DNA from: Opitutaceae bacterium
GTDB lineage: Bacteria; Verrucomicrobiota; Verrucomicrobiia; Opitutales; Opitutaceae
Direction of reading: 5' to 3'
Length of the DNA: 64,000 bases
Assembly (NCBI GenBank): GCA_028280945.1
Contig: JANQKV010000058.1
Coordinates: forward strand, 1-64,000
Below, piece after piece: positions 42,540 through 51,822 of the stretch. Each line of letters opens with the position of its first letter. Position 1 is the first letter of the stretch. The translations under genes were made by a program, and so were the position numbers. The notes under the pieces were generated by a model that worked only from the letters and a program-made list of their open reading frames with translations, ran no database searches and had not been told where the DNA came from.

Positions 42540-43112
42540 ATGCCCCCAACCGATCGTCCCAGCCCCAACCTGTATCTGGTCGGATTCATGGGAACGGGAA
42601 AATCGACCATCGGTCGTGCGGTGGCCTATCGCCTCAAATATGGATTCTGGGACAGCGATCATGAAATTGAAAAAAGAGAAGGCACCACCGTGGCGGAGAT
42701 TTTTGCCGCCAAAGGTGAGGATTCCTTTCGAAGGCTGGAGCGCGAGTTCATCGAGTCGGGTCATGACGCCCAAAGTTCGGTGGTGGCTTGTGGTGGTGGC
42801 CTGGTCGTGCAAGAGGGCATGCTTGATCGGCTGATGAGCCGGGGAGTCGTGATTTGTCTGCACGCATCGTTGGAAACGATTTTGCAGCGCACCTCCACCA
42901 ACCGTAACCGGCCTCTGCTGCACGTGGATGATCCCATGGCCCGACTTCGGGAGCTCTATACGAAACGTGAGCCGATTTACCGTAAAGCCGGGGTGGTCAT
43001 CCTGACCGATCAACGACCCACCAGCGATATTATATCACACGTGATGAGGGTTTATCGCCGGGAGGTAGCCGAGCGCTCGAAACCTCGGGGGAAACGTCAA
43101 GATGCGACCTGA
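42540..43112 (+). CDS. aroK: Shikimate kinase
   Basis: Phosphorylates shikimate in aromatic amino acid synthesis. 190 residues with P-loop GFMGTGKSTIG, the shikimate-binding DSDHEIEKREG segment (Asp of the DxD-like motif), VACGGGLVV and the LID Arg in NRPLL. A basic C-terminal tail (ERSKPRGKRQD) extends past the usual end and overlaps queG by 11 nt. Confidence 0.93.
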   Translation: MPPTDRPSPNLYLVGFMGTGKSTIGRAVAYRLKYGFWDSDHEIEKREGTTVAEIFAAKGEDSFRRLEREFIESGHDAQSSVVACGGGLVVQEGMLDRLMSRGVVICLHASLETILQRTSTNRNRPLLHVDDPMARLRELYTKREPIYRKAGVVILTDQRPTSDIISHVMRVYRREVAERSKPRGKRQDAT

Positions 43113-44262
43113 TCCCGAAGCGTTGCGATCGCGGTTGCACACCTTGGGGTTCGATGTCGTGCGCTTTGCTCCGATCGGTGAATTCACTCCAGGATCAAAA
43201 GCGTTCGCCGACTGGCTCGAACTGGGTTACCAAGGCGAGATGGCTTGGCTCGAGCGTTCGTTGCCCAAGCGCTCCGATCCCGATTTGGTGCTGAAGGGTG
43301 CCCAAAGCATGATCGTGTTGGGGGTGAACTATGGGGACACCCCGGCCCGCTCCGGTCGCCCGACTTGGGCACGATACTCGTTGTATCGAGATTACCACGA
43401 CACCATCAAGCCGGGTTTGGTGGCGGCGGGACGGGAGCTTGAGCAGTGGGGTGGTCTTTCCGACCGGGACTATCGCTACTATGTCGACACGGGGCCGGTG
43501 TTGGAGCGCTCCTGGTCCGCCCAGGCGGGCGTTGGGTTTACCGGCAAGAATGCCATGCTGATTTCCCGTGATTTCGGAAACTGGCTTTTTCTCGCGGCTA
43601 TCCTGGTCCGTACTGATTTACCCGCCAATGCGGCCGTGAGTCGTCGTTATCAGGATCAGCCGGTCGGAACCCTGTGTGGTGGTTGCACGGCTTGCCTCGA
43701 GGCGTGCCCGACGGGAGCGTTGCCGGCCCCGGGCGTTTTGGATGCACGCCGCTGCATCTCATACCTCACCATTGAGTTGAAGGGGGTGATTCCTGTTGAG
43801 TGGCGCCAGGCGATTGGAGACCGCATCTACGGCTGTGATGTGTGCGCCGAGGTGTGCCCGTGGAACCGTTTTGCCCAGGTGTCCCGATCAGTTCTGCTGG
43901 CTCCCAGGCCCGAGATTGCCGAATTGACTCTCCGGGACATTCTCGAACTCACCCCTGAACGGTTTGCCGAGGTCTTCAAAGGAACCGCGATCAAGCGTCT
44001 CAAGTTGCGGGGGCTATTGCGGAATGCGTGTATTGTTGCAGCGAATATCGACGCCCAAGACTGCATCCCGGCGATTCACCGCTTGGCCGGGAACCATTCC
44101 GAGGCGATGGTTCGTGCTCATGCCGTCTGGGCATTGCGCGTTTTTGGTCTCGAAACGGCGGAACTCGTGCACTTGGCCGAGCAGGAGGAAGATGAGGTGG
44201 TCTTGGCGGAATACCGCCGGGAAGAACTCAATCCGGGAACACCTCCGCGATCAACTTCTTGA
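43102..44262 (+). CDS. queG: Epoxyqueuosine reductase
   Basis: Last step of queuosine tRNA modification: cobalamin-dependent reduction of the epoxide. 386 residues with the DUF1730-type N-terminal domain (HTLGFDVVRFAPIG), two 4Fe-4S motifs CGGCTACLEACPTGA and CDVCAEVCPWN, and a C-terminal helical repeat (AMVRAHAVWALRVFG). Its 3' end overlaps the convergent thioesterase gene by 35 nt. Confidence 0.95.
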   Translation: MRPDPEALRSRLHTLGFDVVRFAPIGEFTPGSKAFADWLELGYQGEMAWLERSLPKRSDPDLVLKGAQSMIVLGVNYGDTPARSGRPTWARYSLYRDYHDTIKPGLVAAGRELEQWGGLSDRDYRYYVDTGPVLERSWSAQAGVGFTGKNAMLISRDFGNWLFLAAILVRTDLPANAAVSRRYQDQPVGTLCGGCTACLEACPTGALPAPGVLDARRCISYLTIELKGVIPVEWRQAIGDRIYGCDVCAEVCPWNRFAQVSRSVLLAPRPEIAELTLRDILELTPERFAEVFKGTAIKRLKLRGLLRNACIVAANIDAQDCIPAIHRLAGNHSEAMVRAHAVWALRVFGLETAELVHLAEQEEDEVVLAEYRREELNPGTPPRSTS

Positions 44263-44629
44263 AGACTTCGGGCGGGCGGGTGGGCCGGCCGGAGTGGTCC
44301 ACGAATACGTGCTCAGTGCTGGCTTCCGCGATCAAGTCCGACCCCCTGGTGAGCACGTAGTCCAAACGGAAGCGAAAAGTAGGTTTCTGCTTCAACCGCA
44401 CCTCAACGGTAATTTCGTCGTCGTAGTGCGCAGGCTGCTTGAACTGAAGGTTAAGGCCCAGCAACGGGAGCCGATAGCCCATTTCCTCCAGCTCCCGGTA
44501 AGTGAGCCCGGACTGGCGAAAAAGATCGGTGCGAGCCACCTCGAGCCAGGGCACGTAATCGCCATGGTAGACGATGCCCATCATGTCGGTTTCCGCATAA
44601 CGGACGCGGATGGTGGATTGCGACTTCAT
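44228..44629 (-). CDS. Acyl-CoA thioesterase, YbgC/FcbC (4HBT) family
   Basis: Hotdog-fold thioesterase of 133 residues from ATG 44629. Active-site block RVRYAETDMMGIVYHGDYVPWLEVAR has the catalytic Asp and conserved Tyr-His. The family hydrolyses short to long acyl-CoA or aromatic acyl-CoA. It sits 33 nt from the glycosyltransferase gene on the same strand and near the lipid locus, so it might feed that pathway, but YbgC-type genes are common everywhere. Confidence 0.88.
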   Translation of the reverse strand: MKSQSTIRVRYAETDMMGIVYHGDYVPWLEVARTDLFRQSGLTYRELEEMGYRLPLLGLNLQFKQPAHYDDEITVEVRLKQKPTFRFRLDYVLTRGSDLIAEASTEHVFVDHSGRPTRPPEVFKKLIAEVFPD

Positions 44630-44662
44630 CACGCGGAGACAGAAGCCCACCGCGCTCAGGCG

Positions 44663-45802
44663 TCAACTTGCGGGCTCACCAAACAGTTTTAAGGCGGAGT
44701 CTCGCCACGTGTGTTTGCGCGACCAAACACGGCCCTTTTCCCCGAGTTCATGACGCAATGCAGGAGTCGTGATAAGCTTGGTGAGGGCGCGAGTGAGGGC
44801 GTCGGCATCGTGGGGAGGAACCAGGATCCCAGTTTGACCACTGATTACAGCTTCGGAAACTCCGCCGACCGCATGGGCCACGATTGGCAGTCCGTGAGCC
44901 GATGCTTCCAAATAAACCAATCCGAACCCTTCAACGCTTTTACCGTAGTCGATGCTTGTCATCGCAAACACGTCCGCTTCGTCGTAAATTTTTGTCAGTT
45001 GGTCGTCGGATACTCCGCCGAAGAATCGGACGGTGAAATCGCACCACTCGGCGGCGGTTTTGAGTTCTTTTTCATAGGCCGGTCGAGCTGTCGTGCCGAC
45101 GATCCAATACTCGATGTTCTCACGGACCGGCGCGGGGAGCCGGTGCAGGGCACGCAGGGTTTCTAGCTGGCCCTTACGTGGGTGAAGGCGCGCGACGGTC
45201 AGGATTCGCACCTTTGGTGCGCTCGAGCGAGCGCGTCGCTGTGGCATTTCAAAACCGGCTCGAAGCGCACCTGGGGTTTTCAGCAACTTGGATTCGGTTT
45301 CCGGAAATAGATTGGTCAGAAGCCCTCCAGTATATTCGGTGAGCACGCTGATCTTCTTCGCGTAGTTCATCAGTCGCTTCGCCATGGGGCGAATCCAAGG
45401 ATTGTGATAAAACTTGAGGATTTCCGAGCCGTGGAAGGTAAGAAACAGATTGCGCGGGCGAAATGCATGAAACCGCTGCAAAAGCATGAGTGTGAGCATG
45501 GGGCCGGGCTCAGGCAGGAACACGGTGGCGCGTCGCAGGTCGCGTCGGCGTTTGATCAGCTGGACGGCCAGTCTCAGCTGACAAGTCAGGTCGTGCGTGC
45601 CTTTCAGGGGCAGTCGCCAAACGCGAAAAGGCCATTTTTTGTCATCCTTCTCTGTGGCATGTTGAGCCCACACTTCCACATCCCAACCCAACTGCTTCGC
45701 CGCCAGCGCCATTTCCTCCGTAAATGTGGCGATACCACCCCGTTTGGGGTAGAACTCGTGGGTAACAACGAAGACTTTGGAGGATTGAGACTTATCCTGC
45801 AT
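44663..45802 (-). CDS. Glycosyltransferase family 4
   Basis: GT-B fold sugar transferase of 379 residues. N-terminal Rossmann half begins VFVVTHEFYPKRGGIATF with the Gly-rich acceptor loop; the C-terminal half has ILTVARLHPRKGQLETL (donor loop, Arg-Lys) and the EGFGLVYLEASAHGLPIVA motif with the EX7E-type residues. Donor and acceptor unknown. It is divergent from the ACP-dehydratase gene across 234 nt and may belong to the adjacent lipid or glycan locus. Confidence 0.9.
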   Translation of the reverse strand: MQDKSQSSKVFVVTHEFYPKRGGIATFTEEMALAAKQLGWDVEVWAQHATEKDDKKWPFRVWRLPLKGTHDLTCQLRLAVQLIKRRRDLRRATVFLPEPGPMLTLMLLQRFHAFRPRNLFLTFHGSEILKFYHNPWIRPMAKRLMNYAKKISVLTEYTGGLLTNLFPETESKLLKTPGALRAGFEMPQRRARSSAPKVRILTVARLHPRKGQLETLRALHRLPAPVRENIEYWIVGTTARPAYEKELKTAAEWCDFTVRFFGGVSDDQLTKIYDEADVFAMTSIDYGKSVEGFGLVYLEASAHGLPIVAHAVGGVSEAVISGQTGILVPPHDADALTRALTKLITTPALRHELGEKGRVWSRKHTWRDSALKLFGEPAS

Positions 45803-46036
45803 CAGAAGTTATAGGACTTCGGAATATCGTGGCGGTGGGAAGTCGCCGGGCGACCGTGCAGATGCCAAGCGGCAACAACAATCCTACTCCGGTCAATGCG
45901 TTAATATTGCGCGACGTTTTTGAGAAACCGCTGACAAATGTTGCCAAAGTTCCGCCAAAACGTGACGAACTGACCCAGATTTAGGGATGTAGAATAGCGT
46001 TTACATTACCAAACACGAATCCTTAGTAGGGACCTC

Positions 46037-46999
46037 ATGCCAAAAGCCGACACCAAGGCTCAAAAGGAATCCAAATCTGCTGGTTCAGCGCCCAAGCCGC
46101 TCTCGGTTGAAGAGGAATCCACTCTTCGCGAATCCCTCAAACGATGCTCTCCCGCCACAATTGAGGCGGCCATCGCCTACCGTAAAACCGAGGAAGCCAG
46201 CCACCTTCCGGCGGTGATCATTGGTGTCATTGAACGTTTCGTGGAGCCTGATCTGCGGGCTAAGCTGAAGGAAGCGGACGACGAACTCCGGCTCGTGGAG
46301 GACTTGGGTATCGATTCGCTGACGATGATGGAAATCGTGATCCTCGTCGAAGACGTGCTCCAGATGCAGATCAACAACGAAGATTTGCGTAATCTCCGTA
46401 CAGTGGGTGACATCAAGGTCTTCATTGACTGCAAGGTGCGAGGCCTTCCGCCGCCCCAGCCGACCAAATTCCTCCCGATCGAACAGATTGTTTCGGTCAT
46501 GCCCATTCAGGCACCGTTTCTCTTCCTCAACGAGGCATCGATCACTGGCAGCGGAGCCCAAGGCAAATACAAGATAACGGGGCAGGAGTTCTTTCTGCAG
46601 GGGCATTTCAAGGACAACCCGGTCATGCCTGCCTCGCTCATGCTCGAAGCATTGGGTCAACTTGCCGTGCTCTACCTTTTGGAGGGAGCGCCCCCAGAAG
46701 AGGGAAAAGTCGTCGACCAGACCAAGATTTTCTTCACCTCGTGTGAGGGCGTCCGTTGCCATCGTATCTGCCGTCCGGGTGACCTGCTTTCGCTGTCGAT
46801 CAAGCCGAAGCGCACGAAAATGCCGCTGGCGACTTTCGAGGGATCTATTCGAGTGGGTCAGGATAAGGCCGCCATGGCTGAAGAGATCACGCTCACATTT
46901 GCCTATTCTGATGCGAAGACCAGCGACGCCGAGGTTGCGGCGCTCGATGCAGTGGAAGGCGATACCCGTCCCCCGACCATTACCGCGGCGACTGCCTGA
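46037..46999 (+). CDS. Acyl carrier protein - FabZ-like 3-hydroxyacyl-ACP dehydratase fusion
   Basis: A 320-residue fusion. N-terminal ~50 residues are Lys/Ser/Ala-rich, then an ACP domain (about 55-135) with the phosphopantetheine Ser94 in EDLGIDSLTMME, then a hotdog dehydratase (about 145-300) in which His190 in QGHFKDNPVMPASLMLEA and Glu204 keep the FabZ active-site spacing of 14 residues. The chain would be dehydrated while attached to its own carrier. It opens the lipid locus; the beta-ketoacyl synthase gene follows after 172 nt. Fused ACP-dehydratase proteins are unusual compared with separate FabZ and AcpP. Confidence 0.88.
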   Translation: MPKADTKAQKESKSAGSAPKPLSVEEESTLRESLKRCSPATIEAAIAYRKTEEASHLPAVIIGVIERFVEPDLRAKLKEADDELRLVEDLGIDSLTMMEIVILVEDVLQMQINNEDLRNLRTVGDIKVFIDCKVRGLPPPQPTKFLPIEQIVSVMPIQAPFLFLNEASITGSGAQGKYKITGQEFFLQGHFKDNPVMPASLMLEALGQLAVLYLLEGAPPEEGKVVDQTKIFFTSCEGVRCHRICRPGDLLSLSIKPKRTKMPLATFEGSIRVGQDKAAMAEEITLTFAYSDAKTSDAEVAALDAVEGDTRPPTITAATA

Positions 47000-47171
47000 C
47001 CAACCTCGGTTCCTAGAAAAGGGTCCAGCGGAGGTTTTGGAGTCTTTCCGCTCATGACGATCGTTGACGACAGCGATGCGGATAACATGGTAGGGAAAAA
47101 TTCCCAACTTGCGCCCCTGTCGGCACCTAACCATTCACTCTGGGCTCGGCGGCGGCCTGACCCGATCAGTT

Positions 47172-48443
47172 ATGGCTAAAGTTTATGTAACCGGACTCGG
47201 TTTCATCACCAGCATCGGTAATGACATTACCAGCGTAGCTGAGAATCTGCGTGAGATGCGGCATGGGATTGTCGCTTACGAGCCGTTCGCCGCTTCGGAG
47301 ATACCCGTAAAGGTGGCTGCGCCGGTGAGAGACTTCGACACGGATTCGCTGGATCCAGAGGACTGGACTTACCCGAATCGATACCGGGTGCGGCGCGAGT
47401 ATCTTCGCAGCATGGGTCCTCATGGACTCTACAGTTTTTGCTCGATGATTCAGGCCATCGAAGACGCTGGTTTGGCCCCAGAAGACGTTTCCGATGAGGA
47501 GACCGGGCTATTTGGAGCCTCCGCGGGGTCTCCCAACCTGCTAACTTATTACGTGCGCCGGATGCACGATCTTGGCGTGATGAGATGTTCGCCCCTTGGG
47601 ATTGTCGCATCGATAGCGGGCACGGTGCAGTTCAACCTAGTAGCCCACTTCAAAATCAAGGGAGCTTCCACCGGGTTTGCGTCGGCCTGTGCTTCCTCAT
47701 CTCATGCGTTGGGATACGCCTATGATGAAATCGCGCTGGGGCGGCAAAAACGGATGTTTGTGGTGGGAGCCGAGGACGGAAATGTAGAGACGATTTTGCC
47801 TTTTGCCGGGATGCGTGCGCTCTCGCCCAGCGACGACCCCGACACGGCTTCACGGCCATTTGACCGTGGGCGGGACGGGTTCGTCGGAACCGGTGGCGCT
47901 ACGACCTTGGTTTTGGAGAGCGAAGAGGAAGTCGCTCGCAGGGGAGTTGTTCCCTACTGCGAATTAGCGGGATGGGGACAGGCTTCTGATGGTCATAATG
48001 TCGCCATCTCGCACCCTGACGGACATGGCTTGGCGAACGCATTGTCGCGGGCCATTCAAAGTTCCAGCATTGAGCCGAGCGCAGTAGACTACATCAATGC
48101 CCACGCGACTTCCACGCCGATTGGTGACGTGTCGGAAGGCAAGGCGATCCGAACGGTATTTTCTCCTTCGGGCTCAAAGCCGGCTATAAGCTCTACCAAG
48201 GCCTTAACGGGACATGGTTTGTCCTTGGCCGGCGCCATGGAGACCGGCTTCTGTGCCCTGGCGCTGCGCCAGGGTTTTATCCCGGGATCAGCCCATGTCA
48301 CAGACCTTGATCCCGCAGTGGTTGATTTGAACATCCTGCTCGAAACCGAAGAGCGACGTCCTCAAATAGTCATTAATAACAGTAGTGGATTTGGGGGGGC
48401 CAATGTTGCCTTGGTGATGCGTGCGGTGCCCTCCGTGGGATGA
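47172..48443 (+). CDS. Beta-ketoacyl-ACP synthase (KAS II-like)
   Basis: Condensing enzyme of 423 residues from ATG 47172 (MAKVYVTGLGFITSIG); codons upstream to 47109 are not conserved. Active-site Cys173 in STGFASACASSSHALG, His311 in NAHATSTPIGD and His348 in STKALTGHGLSLAG make a complete Cys-His-His triad, so it can condense, unlike chain-length-factor types. Start of a tightly packed plus-strand run: its stop overlaps the next gene by 4 nt. Sits apart from the usual fab genes, so a specialised acyl chain is likely (inference). Confidence 0.9.
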   Translation: MAKVYVTGLGFITSIGNDITSVAENLREMRHGIVAYEPFAASEIPVKVAAPVRDFDTDSLDPEDWTYPNRYRVRREYLRSMGPHGLYSFCSMIQAIEDAGLAPEDVSDEETGLFGASAGSPNLLTYYVRRMHDLGVMRCSPLGIVASIAGTVQFNLVAHFKIKGASTGFASACASSSHALGYAYDEIALGRQKRMFVVGAEDGNVETILPFAGMRALSPSDDPDTASRPFDRGRDGFVGTGGATTLVLESEEEVARRGVVPYCELAGWGQASDGHNVAISHPDGHGLANALSRAIQSSSIEPSAVDYINAHATSTPIGDVSEGKAIRTVFSPSGSKPAISSTKALTGHGLSLAGAMETGFCALALRQGFIPGSAHVTDLDPAVVDLNILLETEERRPQIVINNSSGFGGANVALVMRAVPSVG

Positions 48444-49285
48444 GCGAAAAAACCACATCCGTTCGGAATCGAAGTGCGTTTATTACGGGTGCGTCAGCCG
48501 GTATCGGCAAAGCCCTGGCCCTGGCTCTTTTGCGCGATGGATGGCAGGTTTGGGGCACCTCTCGGGATCTTCAGCGGTTGGACTCATTTTCGAGTGAAAG
48601 GGGATTTCACCCGGTGGAGTTTGATTTGGCGGAGCCTTCGCGGGCTTCCCACGATGAGTTTAAGAGCGCTGACGAAACTGCTGGTGGATTTCAGCTTGTG
48701 GTGAACAACGCAGGCTTCGGCCATTTCGGAATGTTTGCTGAAACGAAATGGCCCGAGTGGCAGACACAACTGCAGGCCATGATCTCACAAACGACCGCCC
48801 TTATCCACGAACAGGTCAGACTCATGCGGCAACGCGAGGGTGGGACCATCGTAAACGTGTCCTCGCTTGCGACAGAGTTTCCCCTTCCGTTCATGAGTGG
48901 ATACAATATGTCCAAGGCGGCAATCAGCGCGCTGAGCGAGTCGCTTGTGCAAGAACTGCGAGGCACAGGCATTTGTGTCATTGATTTTCGTCCTGGAGAT
49001 GTTCGGACAGGTTTTAACAAAGCGATGTCGGCAGATGCTCGAGATGCGATCAACGCCCAACCTGACTCTGATTTGGCGGCTGCGTGGCGAAAAATGGAAA
49101 CTCACGTGGCGGCGGCTCCCTCCGCCGAGCAGGTTGTGGCGGCTCTATTGCGCGCCGTGAAGAAAGGCCGCCCGGGAGTTGTGCGATCGGGAGGTTTTTT
49201 TCAGGCGACTTTGGCTCCATCCCTTATTCGGCTGGCCCCGCAGTATCTCGCGCGTCACATCCGTTGGCGCTATTTTGGCATTTGA
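48440..49285 (+). CDS. SDR family reductase of the lipid locus
   Basis: A 281-residue short-chain dehydrogenase. Cofactor loop FITGASAGIGKALALALL, catalytic Ser in NVSSLATEF, YxxxK in SGYNMSKAAIS. The C-terminal ~50 residues are extended (RLAPQYLARHIRWRYFGI), as in reductases acting on long chains or membranes, such as 3-ketosphinganine reductases. It follows the ketosynthase gene with an ATGA overlap and could reduce the ketone of an acyl-ACP or of the alpha-oxoamine product. Confidence 0.85.
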   Translation: MSEKTTSVRNRSAFITGASAGIGKALALALLRDGWQVWGTSRDLQRLDSFSSERGFHPVEFDLAEPSRASHDEFKSADETAGGFQLVVNNAGFGHFGMFAETKWPEWQTQLQAMISQTTALIHEQVRLMRQREGGTIVNVSSLATEFPLPFMSGYNMSKAAISALSESLVQELRGTGICVIDFRPGDVRTGFNKAMSADARDAINAQPDSDLAAAWRKMETHVAAAPSAEQVVAALLRAVKKGRPGVVRSGGFFQATLAPSLIRLAPQYLARHIRWRYFGI

Positions 49286-49292
49286 CTGACTC

Positions 49293-50567
49293 GTGGAGAA
49301 AAAGCTTCGCATTCTCGTTTTAACTTCCAGCACCGGGGGAGGGCATGACGCCCGTGCTCAAGCCTTCGCGCAATGGTGTTTTGTGCTCTACCAACATGGC
49401 GTGGACGTGCGGATCGAGCAGATGCTGGAAAACTCATCGGTGGTGAACCGCTCCGGGGTTAAGCTCTATAATTGGATCCAGCTTAATCTGCCCGTCCTCC
49501 ACAACGCCTTCTACGCTGCTGTGGAGTTGTTGAGTTTGCTCAATCGCAATCGAGTGACGCTCGGCAACCGCTATTATCGCGAAGTGCTGGAGGAGTATCG
49601 CCCCCATTTGGTGCTGAGTGTCCACGACTGTCTGAATCGAGGGTATTTCCAGGTGGCTCGGGAAGTGCTTGGTGAAGACCAGGTAAAGTGTGCGACCTAT
49701 TGTGGGGAGTTTTCCGGAGGCTGGGGATATAGCCGCAATTGGCTGGAACCCTCCGTGGACCTTTTCATCTCCCGCACGCCGACAGCACGTGACTATGCGG
49801 TCAAAAATGGGGTGCCGGCGGATCACACGCTCGTGCGCGGCCACCTCATGCGACCGCGGGCCATGTTGGAGAAATTATCCGAAAAGGGGAGGGTGCGTTA
49901 TCTTTGGCGGGAACTGCGGCTGAAACCGGATCGGTTTACGGTTTTCCTCGCGACCGGTGGCAATGGCGCCAACAACCACTTTGCGCTCTTGCCAGCCTTG
50001 GCGCGTCACGCTGACAAACTCCAAGTCATCGCGATTTGTGGCAGGAACAACGATACCTACAACCAACTGCTGCACTGGCGCGCCAACCACCCGGAAATGC
50101 CTTTCTTTGTCGATGGTTATTCGGATGTCATGCACCTGCTCATGCAGGTCAGTGATGTGATCATCACTCGTGGAGGCACTACCACCTGTGCCAAGGCCCT
50201 GCACTTTGGCTGCCCGATCGTGTTCAATGCCTTTGGGGGAATCATGCCGCAGGAAAAGCTCACGTGGAAGTTTTTCCGCAATGGCGCGAGGTCCCTGAAG
50301 GTCGAAAGTGGGGATGATTTTGGTCGAATCATCGATGATTGGATGCACGCTCCCCAAGCGTATCAGCGTTACCGGGACGACTTTGTGCGCATGCAGTATC
50401 CTGATGATCAGACTCTACTGATCGATGATCTGGTCAACTTGGCGAGACGGGTAACCGATCTGCCGGTGAAGCGTTTTCCCTTCCCACCGGAAGGGCATCT
50501 TGAGGATGAAGCGGGAGCAGAGGCTTCGGATTCATCTCGCCGGGGTGACGCGGCCGCGGCCAAGTAA
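49293..50567 (+). CDS. MGDG-synthase-like glycosyltransferase (GT28 group)
   Basis: GT-B glycosyltransferase, 424 residues from GTG 49293, 7 nt after the SDR. N-terminal MGDG-synthase-type domain (LVLTSSTGGGHDARAQAFAQW with the Gly-rich acceptor loop) and C-terminal GT28 half (VIITRGGTTTCAKALHFGCP, then PQEKLTWKFF with a Gln-Glu donor-site motif). Family members add galactose or glucose to diacylglycerol, acting at the inner membrane. In this locus the acceptor may be the product of the acyl and oxoamine enzymes (inference). Confidence 0.88.
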   Translation: MEKKLRILVLTSSTGGGHDARAQAFAQWCFVLYQHGVDVRIEQMLENSSVVNRSGVKLYNWIQLNLPVLHNAFYAAVELLSLLNRNRVTLGNRYYREVLEEYRPHLVLSVHDCLNRGYFQVAREVLGEDQVKCATYCGEFSGGWGYSRNWLEPSVDLFISRTPTARDYAVKNGVPADHTLVRGHLMRPRAMLEKLSEKGRVRYLWRELRLKPDRFTVFLATGGNGANNHFALLPALARHADKLQVIAICGRNNDTYNQLLHWRANHPEMPFFVDGYSDVMHLLMQVSDVIITRGGTTTCAKALHFGCPIVFNAFGGIMPQEKLTWKFFRNGARSLKVESGDDFGRIIDDWMHAPQAYQRYRDDFVRMQYPDDQTLLIDDLVNLARRVTDLPVKRFPFPPEGHLEDEAGAEASDSSRRGDAAAAK

Positions 50568-50610
50568 GCTCTTGGCCGGGAGGACGAACTCCCGCAACGT
50601 AACCCCCCCA

Positions 50611-51822
50611 GTGTCGCGTCAATCCCTTCGCATCGCCTACCTGTTTACCACCTTCCCGAAGTCGACCGAAACCTTTCTCCAGCGGGAGGTTCGTTCGATG
50701 TTGGCGCGCGGATATGATCTGCGTTTGTATTCACTTTTTGGAGGCGGGGGCACTTTTGCCGGTGTCACCGTGACCAGGTTTTCCATGTGGAGGCTGCTGG
50801 AACTCATCTGGATCATCCCTTGGGTGGCGGTCTCCCGCTGGGATGTCTTTGGAGTGCTGTGGCATGGGCTGTGGACACGGCGGGCACCGGGTTGGCTGAA
50901 TTTTTGGGAGAACATGCTGGGGGCGGGTTTCGCCGGGGTGTTTGCCCCGGCCTTTCGACGTGACCCGCCCGACCTGATTCACGCTGCTTGGGGCGGTGCG
51001 CCGGCGACAGCGGCTTGGATTCTCTCAAGGCTGGGTGGATATCGCTACAGTGCGGCAGCCCATGCTTACGACATCTATGAACACGGAGGAGATTGGTGGC
51101 TGGATGAAAAATTGGTCGATGCCAGATTTGTGCACACGTCCACCCGAATGGGACGGAATTCCTTGGTGGAACGAGGCCACAATCCGGATCGGGTTCATGT
51201 CGTTTGCCGAGGAATCGATGTCTTCCGGGCTTGCCGTGCGTTGCGGGCGGACCGATCCACCCTCCATTTGATCTGCATCGCCAGGCTGGTGGAAAAAAAG
51301 GGCCTGTTTCATCAACTTGAAATCTATCGGCAGCTTGTGAGTCGAAACGTTCCGTTCGAAGCGCGCATCATTGGCGACGGCCCTCTGCGTGATGCGCTGG
51401 TAAACCAGATCGGTCAATTCGACTTGCAGGACCGGGTTTACCTCTTGGGGCACCTTGCGGAGGAGGATGTTTGGGAGCAACTGGATTGGGCGGACGCGCT
51501 CCTGCACACCGGAATCGTCGCGGCCAGTGGCGATCGGGATGGACTTCCAAACGTGATACCCGAGGCCATGATGGCAGGCGTGTTGGTGATGACCTCGCCT
51601 GCGGCTGCCACGACGGAGGCCATTGACCACGACCGCACGGGCTGGGTCCTGCCGGTCGAGGAGTCAGGTCAGTGGTGCGATCGGCTGGCCGCGTTACGCG
51701 AGCAGAACCCGCGATGGGACGAGGTTCGCATTGCGGCCCGGCAATGGACCGAAGAAAACTATGACGGGCTGCGGAACGCCGACCGCTTGGCTGAGCTTTT
51801 TGAGTCGGCGGTATCGTCATGA
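50611..51822 (+). CDS. Glycosyltransferase family 4
   Basis: GT-B protein of 403 residues from GTG 50611 (SLRIAYLFTTFPKSTETFLQREV, a typical GT4 start); upstream ATGs at 50500 and 50506 lie inside the previous gene. C-terminal half with CIARLVEKKGLFHQLE and DGLPNVIPEAMMAGVLVM (donor-binding EX7E-type region). The FPKxSETF start is common in colanic acid-type transferases. Its stop overlaps the next start by 4 nt. Confidence 0.85.
   Translation: MSRQSLRIAYLFTTFPKSTETFLQREVRSMLARGYDLRLYSLFGGGGTFAGVTVTRFSMWRLLELIWIIPWVAVSRWDVFGVLWHGLWTRRAPGWLNFWENMLGAGFAGVFAPAFRRDPPDLIHAAWGGAPATAAWILSRLGGYRYSAAAHAYDIYEHGGDWWLDEKLVDARFVHTSTRMGRNSLVERGHNPDRVHVVCRGIDVFRACRALRADRSTLHLICIARLVEKKGLFHQLEIYRQLVSRNVPFEARIIGDGPLRDALVNQIGQFDLQDRVYLLGHLAEEDVWEQLDWADALLHTGIVAASGDRDGLPNVIPEAMMAGVLVMTSPAAATTEAIDHDRTGWVLPVEESGQWCDRLAALREQNPRWDEVRIAARQWTEENYDGLRNADRLAELFESAVSS

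Noticed and set aside
45803-46036. Promoter or structured RNA upstream of the ACP-dehydratase gene
   Set aside because: A TAGAAT at 45990-45995 could be a -10 but no matching -35 was found at the correct distance, and no stable hairpin was evident.
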